Below, in pieces: positions 1-6,288 of a DNA stretch of 10,552 nucleotides (the stretch's first letter is position 1; every line of letters starts with the position of its first letter). The stretch is from Oscillospiraceae bacterium (GTDB taxonomy: Bacteria > Bacillota > Clostridia > Christensenellales > Aristaeellaceae), in assembly GCA_031282605.1 (NCBI GenBank), contig JAITDK010000223.1, forward strand, positions 1 through 10,552, read 5' to 3'. A model generated the notes under the pieces. That model was not told where the DNA came from, did not search any database, and saw nothing but the letters and a program-made list of their open reading frames with translations. Position numbers and translations under genes: made by a program.

Positions 1-258
1 CAGACCGGACTCGCCTTTGACGTTACGTCGTACGGCGGCGGCTTTGAGAATACCCCGCAATTCCGCTGGCTGAGCGAGCATTGCTGGGACTATGGCTTTA
101 TCCTGAGGTATCCCGAGGGCAAGGAGGGCATAACCGGCATCCCTTACGAACCCTGGCATTATCGGTATGTGGGCGCTATAATAGCGCGTGAAATACATGA
201 GAACGGCTGGACGCTGGAAGAATATCTGGAGAATTATTATGAAAGGAATGGCGGCTGA
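1..258 (+). CDS. vanY: VanY-type D,D-carboxypeptidase, C-terminal part (5' truncated by window)
   Basis: Frame 1 is open from the first base to TGA at 256-258 and gives 85 residues. Two hallmarks of zinc peptidase family M15B are visible. QTGLAFDV at the very start is the end of the SxHxxGxAxD zinc motif, with the metal-binding Asp present and the His just outside the window. EPWHYRYVG (about residues 53-61) contains the catalytic Glu and third zinc ligand His. WDYGFILRYPEGKEGITG between them is typical of VanY and VanXY proteins. Enzymes of this family remove the terminal D-Ala from peptidoglycan pentapeptide precursors at the membrane. The gene overlaps the start of vanX by 20 bases, so the two are probably co-transcribed. 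The family is clear. Whether it is VanY, a VanXY-like bifunctional enzyme or a housekeeping carboxypeptidase cannot be settled without the N-terminus, but the vanX neighbour favours VanY. Confidence 0.85.
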   Translation, partial: QTGLAFDVTSYGGGFENTPQFRWLSEHCWDYGFILRYPEGKEGITGIPYEPWHYRYVGAIIAREIHENGWTLEEYLENYYERNGG

Positions 259-925
259 CATGCGGAACGCGGAGCTTAATCCCTGCGCGTCGGGTATGGC
301 GGGGCGAGATGTATCGCTGACGGAGGGTTTTGTCTATCTGGACGCCGCGCTGCCCGGAGCGTTTTGGGACGCGAAATACGCGACGGAGGATAATTTCACC
401 GGAACGGTGGTTGACGGATATCACGTGAACCGCGTCGTGGGAACGCGGGAAATGGCGGACGCTCTCCTCCGCGCCGCGTCTTTCGCGGAAAAACGGGGAT
501 ACGCCCTGATGTTATGGGACGGATACCGCCCGCAGCGTGCCGTCGATTTCTTCTTAAGATGGGCGGCTTCTCCCGAGGACGGCAGGACGAAGACCAGGCA
601 TTATCCCAACATCTTGAAGACGGACTTCGTTCGCCTGGGTTACGTGGCGGAAAAGTCCGGCCACACCAGGGGCAGCGCGATCGATCTGACGCTGTGCGAT
701 CCTAAGGACGGGCGGCCTATCGATATGGGCGGCGTATTCGATCTGCTGGACGAACGTTCGCATCACGGCGCGAAAGGTTTGTCAGAGTCCGCGACGCGAA
801 ACCGCGAGATACTGCGGGGAATCATGGAGAACAGCGGCTTTAACCCTTACGACCGGGAATGTTGGCACTATTCGCTAAGAAATGAACCGTATCCGGATCG
901 ATACTTTGATTTCCCTATAGAATAG
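239..925 (+). CDS. vanX: D-alanyl-D-alanine dipeptidase (VanX)
   Basis: This 228-residue protein is a zinc dipeptidase of family M15D. It hydrolyses free cytoplasmic D-Ala-D-Ala so that only D-Ala-D-Lac precursors enter the cell wall. Matches to VanX run the whole length: WDAKYATEDNFTG (43-55), DGYRPQRAV (94-102) with the transition-state Arg97, SGHTRGSAIDLTL (140-152) with zinc ligands His142 and Asp149, FDLLDERSHHG (167-177), and ECWHY (207-211) with catalytic Glu207 and zinc ligand His210. The ending EPYPDRYFDFPIE is also VanX-like. ATG 239 is chosen because GGAG (228-231) lies 7 bases upstream. The in-frame ATG at 188 has no such site and would extend far into vanY, and ATG 260 is a possible shorter start. 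The N-terminus is roughly 25 residues longer than classical VanX. One oddity is Cys208 where VanX usually has Trp in the EWWHY motif. The gene overlaps vanY by 20 bases. Confidence 0.93.
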   Translation: MKGMAADMRNAELNPCASGMAGRDVSLTEGFVYLDAALPGAFWDAKYATEDNFTGTVVDGYHVNRVVGTREMADALLRAASFAEKRGYALMLWDGYRPQRAVDFFLRWAASPEDGRTKTRHYPNILKTDFVRLGYVAEKSGHTRGSAIDLTLCDPKDGRPIDMGGVFDLLDERSHHGAKGLSESATRNREILRGIMENSGFNPYDRECWHYSLRNEPYPDRYFDFPIE

Positions 926-938
926 CGTTGGGTAACGC
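925..938 (+). other. Small hairpin directly after the vanX stop
   Basis: GCGTT (925-929), loop GGGT, AACGC (934-938) form a perfect 5-bp stem starting at the last base of the vanX stop codon. No T-run follows, so it is not a convincing intrinsic terminator. It may partly separate vanX transcripts from vanR or protect the 3' end. Confidence 0.3.
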
Positions 939-951
939 GCCGCTGGGGCTA

Positions 952-980
952 TTGACAGTTCGCAAGCGAAACCCTATCCT
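952..980 (+). promoter_or_regulatory. Probable vanRS promoter
   Basis: TTGACA (952-957), a 17-bp spacer and TATCCT (975-980) form a near-consensus housekeeping promoter between vanX and vanR. The -10 lies inside the motif CTATCCTAATG (974-984), which matches a unit of the 11-bp repeat array downstream of vanS. The spacer holds the dyad TTCGC-AA-GCGAA (959-970). VanR-type regulators usually activate their own promoter, so autoregulation is plausible. The predicted start near 987 leaves only a short leader before the vanR ATG. Confidence 0.6.
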
Positions 981-999
981 AATGATCGGCGGTGATGAT

Positions 1000-1698
1000 A
1001 TGAAGGAAAAGATTATGGTCGTGGACGATGAACGGGAAATCGCCGATCTGGTGGAGTTGTATCTCAAGAATGAAGGTTATGACATATATAAATTCTACAG
1101 AGGCGCTGACGCGCTGATATGCGCGGCGGAACGCCCGCTCGACCTGGCCGTACTGGACGTCATGCTCCCGGATATGAGCGGCTATGAAATCTGCCGCGCC
1201 ATACGTGAAAAGCGCACGCACCCGATTTTGATGCTGACGGCGAAGGGAGAGGAGATCGATAAGATAACCGGTCTCACGCTCGGCGCGGACGATTATGTGA
1301 CAAAACCGTTCCGACCGTTGGAATTGGTGGCGCGCGTAAAGGCGCAGCTCCGGCGATATACCCGATACAACGACGGGCAGAGCGACCGCCGCGAGAATAC
1401 GCTGGCTGTTCGCGGCCTGACGCTGAACCTCGACTCGCACGAGTGCACGCTGGACGAGAGGCTTGTTTCATTGACGCCTATCGAGTTTTCGATACTGCGG
1501 CTGCTGGCTGAATCGCCGGGCAAAGTCATCCCTGCGGAAGAGATATTCGAACGCGTGTGGGGCGAGAAATACTTGAATAACGCCAACAACACCGTCATGG
1601 TGCATATCCGTCACCTGCGCGAGAAACTGCGCGATTCGCCCGAACGGCCAAGGTATATTAGAACCGTATGGGGAGTGGGATACAAACTTGAGAAATGA
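1000..1698 (+). CDS. vanR: VanR-like response regulator (OmpR/PhoB family)
   Basis: This 232-residue two-component regulator activates resistance genes when phosphorylated by VanS. The receiver domain (about 1-120) has the acidic pocket VVDDE (7-11), phospho-acceptor Asp53 in LAVLDVMLP, Thr80 and Lys102 in TKPFRPLELVARVKAQLRRY. Asp53 is the same position as in enterococcal VanR. The C-terminal winged helix (about 135-232) includes SLTPIEFSILRLL, NNTVMVHIRHLREKLRD and the closing TVWGVGYKLEK. Length and motifs match VanR (about 231 residues) much better than generic OmpR proteins. ATG 1000 is chosen because it gives the exact family N-terminus. A GGTGAT stretch (991-996) lies just upstream, a weak ribosome site. 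The TTG at 928 would add 24 non-conserved residues. The stop codon lies 11 bases inside vanS, so translation is probably coupled. Its targets should include its own promoter and probably genes upstream of the window. Confidence 0.92.
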   Translation: MKEKIMVVDDEREIADLVELYLKNEGYDIYKFYRGADALICAAERPLDLAVLDVMLPDMSGYEICRAIREKRTHPILMLTAKGEEIDKITGLTLGADDYVTKPFRPLELVARVKAQLRRYTRYNDGQSDRRENTLAVRGLTLNLDSHECTLDERLVSLTPIEFSILRLLAESPGKVIPAEEIFERVWGEKYLNNANNTVMVHIRHLREKLRDSPERPRYIRTVWGVGYKLEK

Positions 1699-2686
1699 GG
1701 AGCACACATTCCTGCGCAAATGCGTGATAACCGCGATTATCGTCATGGCGGCGGTGCTGGCCGTGGTGTGGGTGATCGACACGATGTTCAACGGCACGCT
1801 GCTGAACTTCTTCTCAATGCTGTTTATAACCCCTTCGATCAGGGGTTCCACGCGAACCGCGCTGCTGGGCTATGGCATTGCGTTGATGCTGGTTATATCG
1901 CTGGTCTGCGTCGTGGTCGCGTACAGAACCTATCTATCTCAGCGAACGCTCTATATAGAGGCTAGGGCCGAAGCGGATCGCGCCAAGGCGCTGGCTGAAA
2001 CGGAGGCGCGGCGCAAAAGCGACCTGATCACCTACCTGGCGCACGATCTAAGGACGCCGCTGGCCTCCGTCGTCGCGTACCTGAGTCTGTTGGACGAATC
2101 GCCTGATCTCGCGCCGGATCAGCGCGCCAGGTTCGTCGGCGTCACGCTGGATAAGGCCAACCGTCTTGAGCGTCTCATTGACGAACTGTTCGAGATCATC
2201 CGCTTCAGCCTGCAAGCAATCACGCTGAACGAGGAGCGGATCAACCTAAAATTCATGCTGGAACAGCTGGCCGACGAGTTTTATCCCATCTTGCTGCCTC
2301 ATGGCAAGACCATCCGCGTTTCATGCGGGGAAGGGCTGACGCTGCGCGGCGATTCGGATAAGCTGGCGCGCGTGTTCAACAACATCCTGAAGAACGCTTC
2401 CGCCTATAGCTATGATAACACACAAATCACGATAACCGCGCGTCAAAACGAGGACGGAACCGAGATTCGTTTCGAGAATCACGGCGACCCTATCCCCATG
2501 CACAAGCAGGACGTGATATTCGAGAAATTCTACCGGTTAGACGTGTCGCGCGCCTCGAAGACAGGCGGCGCAGGCCTGGGTCTTGCTATCGCGAAGGAGA
2601 TCGTCGAGGCGCACGGCGGAAGCATATCGGTAAGCAGCGACACCGCGTCCACGGCGTTTGCAGTGGCGATCCCGGCTTCGCAATAA
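1688..2686 (+). CDS. vanS: VanS-like sensor histidine kinase
   Basis: This 332-residue membrane kinase senses glycopeptide or wall stress and controls VanR phosphorylation. Two membrane helices (about 11-32 and 58-78) enclose an external loop of only about 25 residues. A charged linker (about 86-112) follows. The H-box YLAHDLRTPLASVVAYLSLLDE (116-137) carries phospho-acceptor His119. The catalytic domain shows DKLARVFNNILKNASAYS (224-241, N-box), EKFYRLD and TGGAGLGLAIAKEIVEAHGG (292-311, G-box). Core wording is close to enterococcal VanS, while the N-terminal sensor is shorter and different, as is usual between Van types. TTG 1688 is taken as start because GGGAGTGGGA (1671-1680) sits 7 bases upstream and the first membrane helix is kept whole; no ATG precedes the helix. 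It overlaps vanR by 11 bases. It converges with the nitroreductase gene across a 44-bp gap. Confidence 0.9.
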   Translation: MRNEEHTFLRKCVITAIIVMAAVLAVVWVIDTMFNGTLLNFFSMLFITPSIRGSTRTALLGYGIALMLVISLVCVVVAYRTYLSQRTLYIEARAEADRAKALAETEARRKSDLITYLAHDLRTPLASVVAYLSLLDESPDLAPDQRARFVGVTLDKANRLERLIDELFEIIRFSLQAITLNEERINLKFMLEQLADEFYPILLPHGKTIRVSCGEGLTLRGDSDKLARVFNNILKNASAYSYDNTQITITARQNEDGTEIRFENHGDPIPMHKQDVIFEKFYRLDVSRASKTGGAGLGLAIAKEIVEAHGGSISVSSDTASTAFAVAIPASQ

Positions 2687-2688
2687 CG

Positions 2689-2732
2689 GCATTCTAATGT
2701 TACCCTAATGCTATCCTACCGATATCCTAATC
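2689..2732 (+). repeat. Four tandem imperfect 11-bp direct repeats after vanS (possible VanR/OmpR-type operator)
   Basis: Four consecutive units are gcattctaatg (2689-2699), ttaccctaatg (2700-2710), ctatcctaccg (2711-2721) and atatcctaatc (2722-2732). The core is TCCTAATG with an 11-bp period. The reverse complement reads as repeated TTAGGAT/GTAGGAT. OmpR/PhoB-family regulators bind 11-bp-periodic direct repeats, and known VanR sites contain a GTAGGA core (from memory). One unit, CTATCCTAATG, recurs at 974-984 over the vanR -10. The array fills the gap between convergent genes and overlaps the nitroreductase stop codon, an odd place for an operator. No terminator hairpin with a T-run is seen here. 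Confidence 0.55.
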
Positions 2733-3417
2733 AATACCGCGCCTGAACCATACTGTCCTTTCCGTTGCAATCGAGCTTGAACTCCACCGGCTGCTTGCCG
2801 CTGTGTTCCAAGGCCAGCTCGACGTGCTTTAGTATAATGCCCAAATCGAACAGGTACAGCCTGCCCGGCAGTGCCCTGCCGATACCGCGGACGCTGGAAC
2901 GCACCGTCACATTGCCGTCCGTGAAGGTCAGTTTCCACGGCTGCAGATTAACGGCGGATGGCGCAAGCCTTGCGGCGCGGGCGACGTCGTTATCCTCATT
3001 GCTGACGTTCGCGATTTTGCTGCGCTTGAACTCTTCCTCCCCCTTGCGGAGCGGGACGCTCGTTTTGCCGAAGCCCAGCAGGATGCGGTAATCGCTCTGC
3101 GGTTCTTTAGGTTTCGCCATACCGCACCAAACGCTGCCGTAGCCCGCGCTCTGCAGGTACAAATCCACGCCCTGCAAGGCGTAGCCGATGTTCACCCGCG
3201 CGGCGTCGCCGTCGTCGGCGAACGCGAGTATGGCGTAAGGGGCTAATCCGCCCTTGAGCTTATCGCTGTCCACGATCTCAAACCGCGCGGACTGCCCCGG
3301 CAGCTGTTTCACTCCGTCGAGATAGGTCTTGATTCCGGACAGCTCCGCCTCATCCAGCGGGGTCTTGTCATATCGCCGGACGCTCCGTCGGGCGAATATG
3401 GTTTCATACAGCGTCAT
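2731..3417 (-). CDS. Nitroreductase-family flavoprotein (TM1586-like)
   Basis: This 228-residue protein has the FMN-dependent nitroreductase fold, closest in layout to the TM1586-type subfamily with two pseudo-repeated halves in one chain. Visible family signatures are FARRSVRRYD (8-17, phosphate-binding Arg cluster of the FMN site), GYALQGVDLYLQSAGYGSVWCG (78-99) and APSAVNLQPW (152-161, the second-half FMN-site motif). No signal peptide or membrane segment is seen, so it is cytoplasmic. The substrate is unknown; members use NAD(P)H to reduce nitroaromatics, quinones or unknown compounds. ATG 3417 is preceded by GGAGAT (3431-3426) with an 8-base gap. It lies 59 bases after the FtsX permease gene and has its own promoter there, so it can be made independently. 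A role in reducing imported ferric chelates is conceivable from context but unsupported by sequence. Confidence 0.75.
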   Translation of the reverse strand: MTLYETIFARRSVRRYDKTPLDEAELSGIKTYLDGVKQLPGQSARFEIVDSDKLKGGLAPYAILAFADDGDAARVNIGYALQGVDLYLQSAGYGSVWCGMAKPKEPQSDYRILLGFGKTSVPLRKGEEEFKRSKIANVSNEDNDVARAARLAPSAVNLQPWKLTFTDGNVTVRSSVRGIGRALPGRLYLFDLGIILKHVELALEHSGKQPVEFKLDCNGKDSMVQARY

Positions 3418-3465
3418 TTTTGATCATCTCCGTAATCATCCTCGTTATTGTTCGTCGCTGTTAGT

Positions 3466-3494
3466 ATTATACTCCTCTACTCCATCGCTTTCAA
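3466..3494 (-). promoter_or_regulatory. Promoter for the nitroreductase gene, inside the end of the permease gene
   Basis: On the minus strand, TTGAAA (3494-3489), a 17-bp spacer and TATAAT (3471-3466) give a near-perfect housekeeping promoter. The -35 lies in the last codons of the permease gene and the -10 just after its stop. The -10 is embedded in the dyad AGTAT-A-ATACT (3463-3473), a possible operator. Transcription would start near 3459 and leave a leader of about 40 bases carrying the GGAGAT ribosome site. Confidence 0.65.
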
Positions 3495-5786
3495 CGACTC
3501 AACCATGTCGATCCTCCGTATCTTCCCGAAGAACATAAGGTTGACCAGTATGGACAGCCCGAACGTAAACACGAGCGATATCAGCAGCGTTCGCACGCCA
3601 AGCATGACCGGGAAGTCGAACGAATCCCCAGAAGACGCCACGATCATCCGCGTCAACGCCAGGCCGCCAGGCACGCCGATAATGAACCCGGCCGCGGAAA
3701 ACCACAGATTTTGAGTCAGCAGCAAGCCGCCCAGAGCGCCGGTCTTGAAACCCATCACCTTAAGCGTGGCCAGCTCGCGCTCCATCTCGGCGAATGACAG
3801 CAGCCCCAGGTTATACAGCGCCACCACCGCCAGTATCGCGGCGGCGATTACGAGCAGGTACACCAATACGTACAGGGATTCGGTAAGGTCAGCCCAGCCT
3901 GCGGCGCTGTCCTTTGTCAGCGTGATCGAGTCCACCCCGTCCGGCGGAGAGGGCGGTTCATCCTGCGTAATTATAGCCGTCGGACGGTACGACAGCCCTA
4001 GCGATTCATAATACGCGCGCGGCATTGCGATGCCCTGACTGACCGGCTCGCGGTATATCGCCGCGACCGTACTCTCAAGCCAAGTATCACCGCCGTAGAC
4101 ACGCCATTCGATCATATCGCCCTGCGTGACATTCAAGCTCTGCGCCATCTTCATCGTGATGGATACGCCGTCCTGCGGAAACTCCATCGCGCGCATGTTC
4201 ACGTCCGTGGGTTGAATCAGCGTCGTGCCGTCGGTCGCCAGCAGCGCGCCTGTTTTCCTCTCGCCGTTAGCCGCGATCTCAACCGCCGCCTCCATTATCG
4301 CCTCGCCGCGCACCGACTCAATCGCGTCCAGGATTTGAGTCTCCGTCGCGTTTTCATTGATGGCCAGCTTTGCGGCGTAGCGGTTGATCGTCTCATATTG
4401 CCAGAGCGTCATGCGTTCCATGCTGTCACTCATCGTAAGCGAGCATATGACCAGCGCCGAGCATCCGAATACCCCCGCGACCGCCATCGTCGAGCGGACG
4501 AGATTGCGCGACGCGTCCCGCAGGTTCCATTGCGCGTTGAACCCGAAACGCCGCCACAGCCTGGATCGCTCCAGCGGGTTATGCCGGAATAATCCGGGCG
4601 ATTTCGGACGAAGCGTCTCGGCGGGCGTACCGCGAAGCAGACGCCTCACGGCCAGCCAGGTAGCCAGCGCGCACAGCGCCGCGAGCAGCGCTGTCATCCA
4701 CACGTATGCGGCGGCCCACGCGGTTTTCCATTCCGGCAGCGTATAGTAACTGGACATAGACGGGTTGAACAGCGGCGGCAGCGTGAGCGGACCCAGCGCC
4801 GCTCCAAGCGCGCCGCCAGCCAGCGCGAGGAACAGCCCGTAATACACATAGTGCCGCGTGATAGCGGCCTTCGTGAAACCCAGCGATTTCAGCACGCCGA
4901 TCTGCATCCGCTGCGAGGAGACGACGCGCGTCATTGTGGTCAGGATGGTCATAAGCGCGATCGCCAGAAACGCGATAGGGAAGACGTTGCCCATCATCTT
5001 ATGCTGCTCTACCTCGCTATTGAACGCGGCCACGCTCGGGTGGTTCGCCTGTTCCAGGTAGACACTGTAACCGGCGTTGACGCCGCCTAGAGCGGCCGCT
5101 AACCTGTCCTCTAACCCGGCATGAGCGGATCCATCCGTCTTGATCAGCATCGTGCTGTACCTGAACAGGAACGGAATCGGGAACGCGTCCTTCGACAGAT
5201 ACGCGTATCCGTACATCATGAAGTCAGGCGTCATTGTGTCGTTGCCGGATTCGTATACCTGTTCGGGAGAGTATATCAGCCCGCGGATCGTTTTCGTCAT
5301 CCGATAACCGCTAAGCGAACCGCTCAGTTCGTCGCCGGGTTTCAGATCCCTGGCGTCCGCGAACCGTTTGTCCAGCCATATGCCGTCCTTGTCGCCGACG
5401 TCGAACGGCGAACCTTCCACTATATATGGTTTTGAGATATCGCCTTTCTCAATGAAATACAGGTTTAGCGTCGGCGTTCGGTTCAGGTCTGCGGAGACGG
5501 TCAGTTCCAGGCGGCGCTCGACTGCCGTTACCCCGTCCTGCGCCTCGACGGCTTTTGCGGCGGAGTCCGTGAATCCGTCATTGTACAGCCAAACGTCAGC
5601 CAGATTGGTCTCCCGATAATACGCGTCCGAACCGAGCCGCAGCCCGCGCCAGTCGCCGCCCACGCCCGCGTATATGAACAGCGCCAGGAACGACATCAGG
5701 AATATAGACGCAAACTGCATTCTATGCCGCGCCATGTCGCGAAGCATCTTCCGCGTCAGCATGGCCAATTCTACCCGCCGGATCAT
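3477..5786 (-). CDS. FtsX-type ABC transporter permease (no ATPase neighbour)
   Basis: This 769-residue membrane protein has the double-FtsX layout. A first helix (about 25-42, FASIFLMSFLALFIYAG) is followed by a large extracytoplasmic region (about 45-265). The first FtsX domain (about 266-385) has IGVLKSLGFTKAAITRHY after its first helix. A helix at about 434-451 precedes a second extracytoplasmic region (about 452-635). The second FtsX domain (about 637-765) has ELATLKVMGFKTGALGGLLL and ends VNLMFFGKIRRIDMVESLKAME. Such permeases work with a cytoplasmic ATPase in lipid, peptide or antibiotic export, sensing or lipoprotein handling. No ATPase gene lies beside it, so a partner must be encoded elsewhere. 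ATG 5786 is chosen because its ATG overlaps the AraC-like gene's TGA as ATGA and AGGG lies 7 bases upstream. The longer reading from 5867 lies within the regulator gene. Substrate unknown. Confidence 0.87.
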   Translation of the reverse strand: MIRRVELAMLTRKMLRDMARHRMQFASIFLMSFLALFIYAGVGGDWRGLRLGSDAYYRETNLADVWLYNDGFTDSAAKAVEAQDGVTAVERRLELTVSADLNRTPTLNLYFIEKGDISKPYIVEGSPFDVGDKDGIWLDKRFADARDLKPGDELSGSLSGYRMTKTIRGLIYSPEQVYESGNDTMTPDFMMYGYAYLSKDAFPIPFLFRYSTMLIKTDGSAHAGLEDRLAAALGGVNAGYSVYLEQANHPSVAAFNSEVEQHKMMGNVFPIAFLAIALMTILTTMTRVVSSQRMQIGVLKSLGFTKAAITRHYVYYGLFLALAGGALGAALGPLTLPPLFNPSMSSYYTLPEWKTAWAAAYVWMTALLAALCALATWLAVRRLLRGTPAETLRPKSPGLFRHNPLERSRLWRRFGFNAQWNLRDASRNLVRSTMAVAGVFGCSALVICSLTMSDSMERMTLWQYETINRYAAKLAINENATETQILDAIESVRGEAIMEAAVEIAANGERKTGALLATDGTTLIQPTDVNMRAMEFPQDGVSITMKMAQSLNVTQGDMIEWRVYGGDTWLESTVAAIYREPVSQGIAMPRAYYESLGLSYRPTAIITQDEPPSPPDGVDSITLTKDSAAGWADLTESLYVLVYLLVIAAAILAVVALYNLGLLSFAEMERELATLKVMGFKTGALGGLLLTQNLWFSAAGFIIGVPGGLALTRMIVASSGDSFDFPVMLGVRTLLISLVFTFGLSILVNLMFFGKIRRIDMVESLKAME

Positions 5787-6148
5787 ACCCCAGCCCTCCC
5801 CGCGCCGTCGATTCGTCCGCCGCAGACATTCCCTCGGCGCGCTTCCCGCGGCAGTTTCCCCACGCACTTATGGAACGCCGCCGCGAACGCGCCTGCCTTC
5901 TTATATCCGACACGTTCCGCGATCCGCGCGACCGGCAAGTCGGTTTCAACCAGCAGCCGTTCCGCGTGTTTGGCGCGCGTCTCCATGATATATCGATACA
6001 CCGTCGAACCGAACGCCGTTCGGAAGCTATATTTCAGTTTGCTGGGACTCATGCACGCGAGCCGCGCGAGTTGATCAATCGTAATCGCCTCATAGAAGCG
6101 GTTATCAATGTGGTCCTTGACGACGTCGAGTCCATCCCGATCGTTCAT
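5783..6148 (-). CDS. Stand-alone AraC-family DNA-binding regulator
   Basis: This 121-residue protein is almost only the AraC/XylS DNA-binding domain. The first helix-turn-helix is at about 24-45 (ITIDQLARLACMSPSKLKYSF). A linker helix (TVYRYIMETRAKHAERLL, about 49-66) leads to the second at about 72-95 (LPVARIAERVGYKKAGAFAAAF). The family's closing GxxP-x-x-x-R appears as GKLPREAR (97-104). The N-terminal ligand domain of full-length AraC proteins is missing, as in MarA/SoxS-sized members. The wording resembles PchR-type siderophore regulators. ATG 6148 has AGGGGG 9 bases upstream; in-frame codons further upstream run through the promoter region and look non-coding. The last 17 residues are Gly/Arg-rich and overlap the permease ribosome site; the stop overlaps the permease ATG. 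Divergent from the siderophore importer, it is the natural candidate to regulate it through the direct repeats at 6184-6213. Confidence 0.82.
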   Translation of the reverse strand: MNDRDGLDVVKDHIDNRFYEAITIDQLARLACMSPSKLKYSFRTAFGSTVYRYIMETRAKHAERLLVETDLPVARIAERVGYKKAGAFAAAFHKCVGKLPREARRGNVCGGRIDGAGRAGV

Positions 6149-6183
6149 GACACCATGCCCCCTCTTCCCCCCGGAAAGCTCCG

Positions 6184-6213
6184 ATCGGACAACCTTTTGC
6201 CCATATCGGACAA
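6184..6213 (+). repeat. Two perfect ATCGGACAA direct repeats, 21 bp apart (candidate AraC-type operator)
   Basis: ATCGGACAA occurs at 6184-6192 and 6205-6213. Start-to-start distance is 21 bp, two helical turns, placing both on one DNA face. The downstream copy ends 16 bp before the -35 at 6230. AraC-family monomers have two recognition helices and commonly bind paired direct repeats just upstream of -35, so this is a good candidate site for the divergent AraC-like protein. A partial third copy, TGACAACC (6232-6239), overlaps the -35. Confidence 0.6.
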
Positions 6214-6229
6214 ACCCTGTTTTAAAGCG

Positions 6230-6258
6230 TTGACAACCGACGCGGAAATCTGTATTCT
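6230..6258 (+). promoter_or_regulatory. Promoter of the siderophore importer operon
   Basis: TTGACA (6230-6235), a 17-bp spacer and TATTCT (6253-6258) form a strong-looking housekeeping promoter. The expected start near 6265 gives a leader of about 120-130 bases. The dyad GTTAG-CAACGA-CTAAC (6270-6285) covers the first transcribed bases, a classic place for a repressor. Confidence 0.68.
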
Positions 6259-6288
6259 CATTCCAGTCGGTTAGCAACGACTAACTAG

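Noticed and set aside
188..238. Longer vanX start at ATG 188
   Set aside because: It has no ribosome site, overlaps vanY coding sequence deeply and adds residues not seen in VanX; ATG 239 has GGAG at ideal spacing.
928..999. Extended vanR start at TTG 928
   Set aside because: It would place the promoter inside the coding region and add 24 residues before the conserved receiver-domain N-terminus.
2687..2730. Bidirectional terminator between vanS and the nitroreductase gene
   Set aside because: The only stem found is a loose GCATT/AATGC pairing without a T-run; the sequence is better explained by the 11-bp repeats.
2689..2732. CRISPR-like array
   Set aside because: The units are 11 bp, contiguous and diverged with no spacers, and no cas genes are nearby.
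5787..5867. Longer permease start at 5867
   Set aside because: The added residues are Arg-rich, overlap the AraC-like gene, and lack support compared with the ATGA-coupled ATG 5786.
6149..6277. N-terminal extension of the AraC-like protein
   Set aside because: The extra 43 codons run through the promoter and direct repeats and look non-coding; ATG 6148 has a good ribosome site.
6268..6287. Canonical DtxR/IdeR iron box at GGTTAG...CTAAC
   Set aside because: The arms are separated by 6 bases, whereas the known 19-bp palindrome has almost no gap, so it is recorded only as a dyad.
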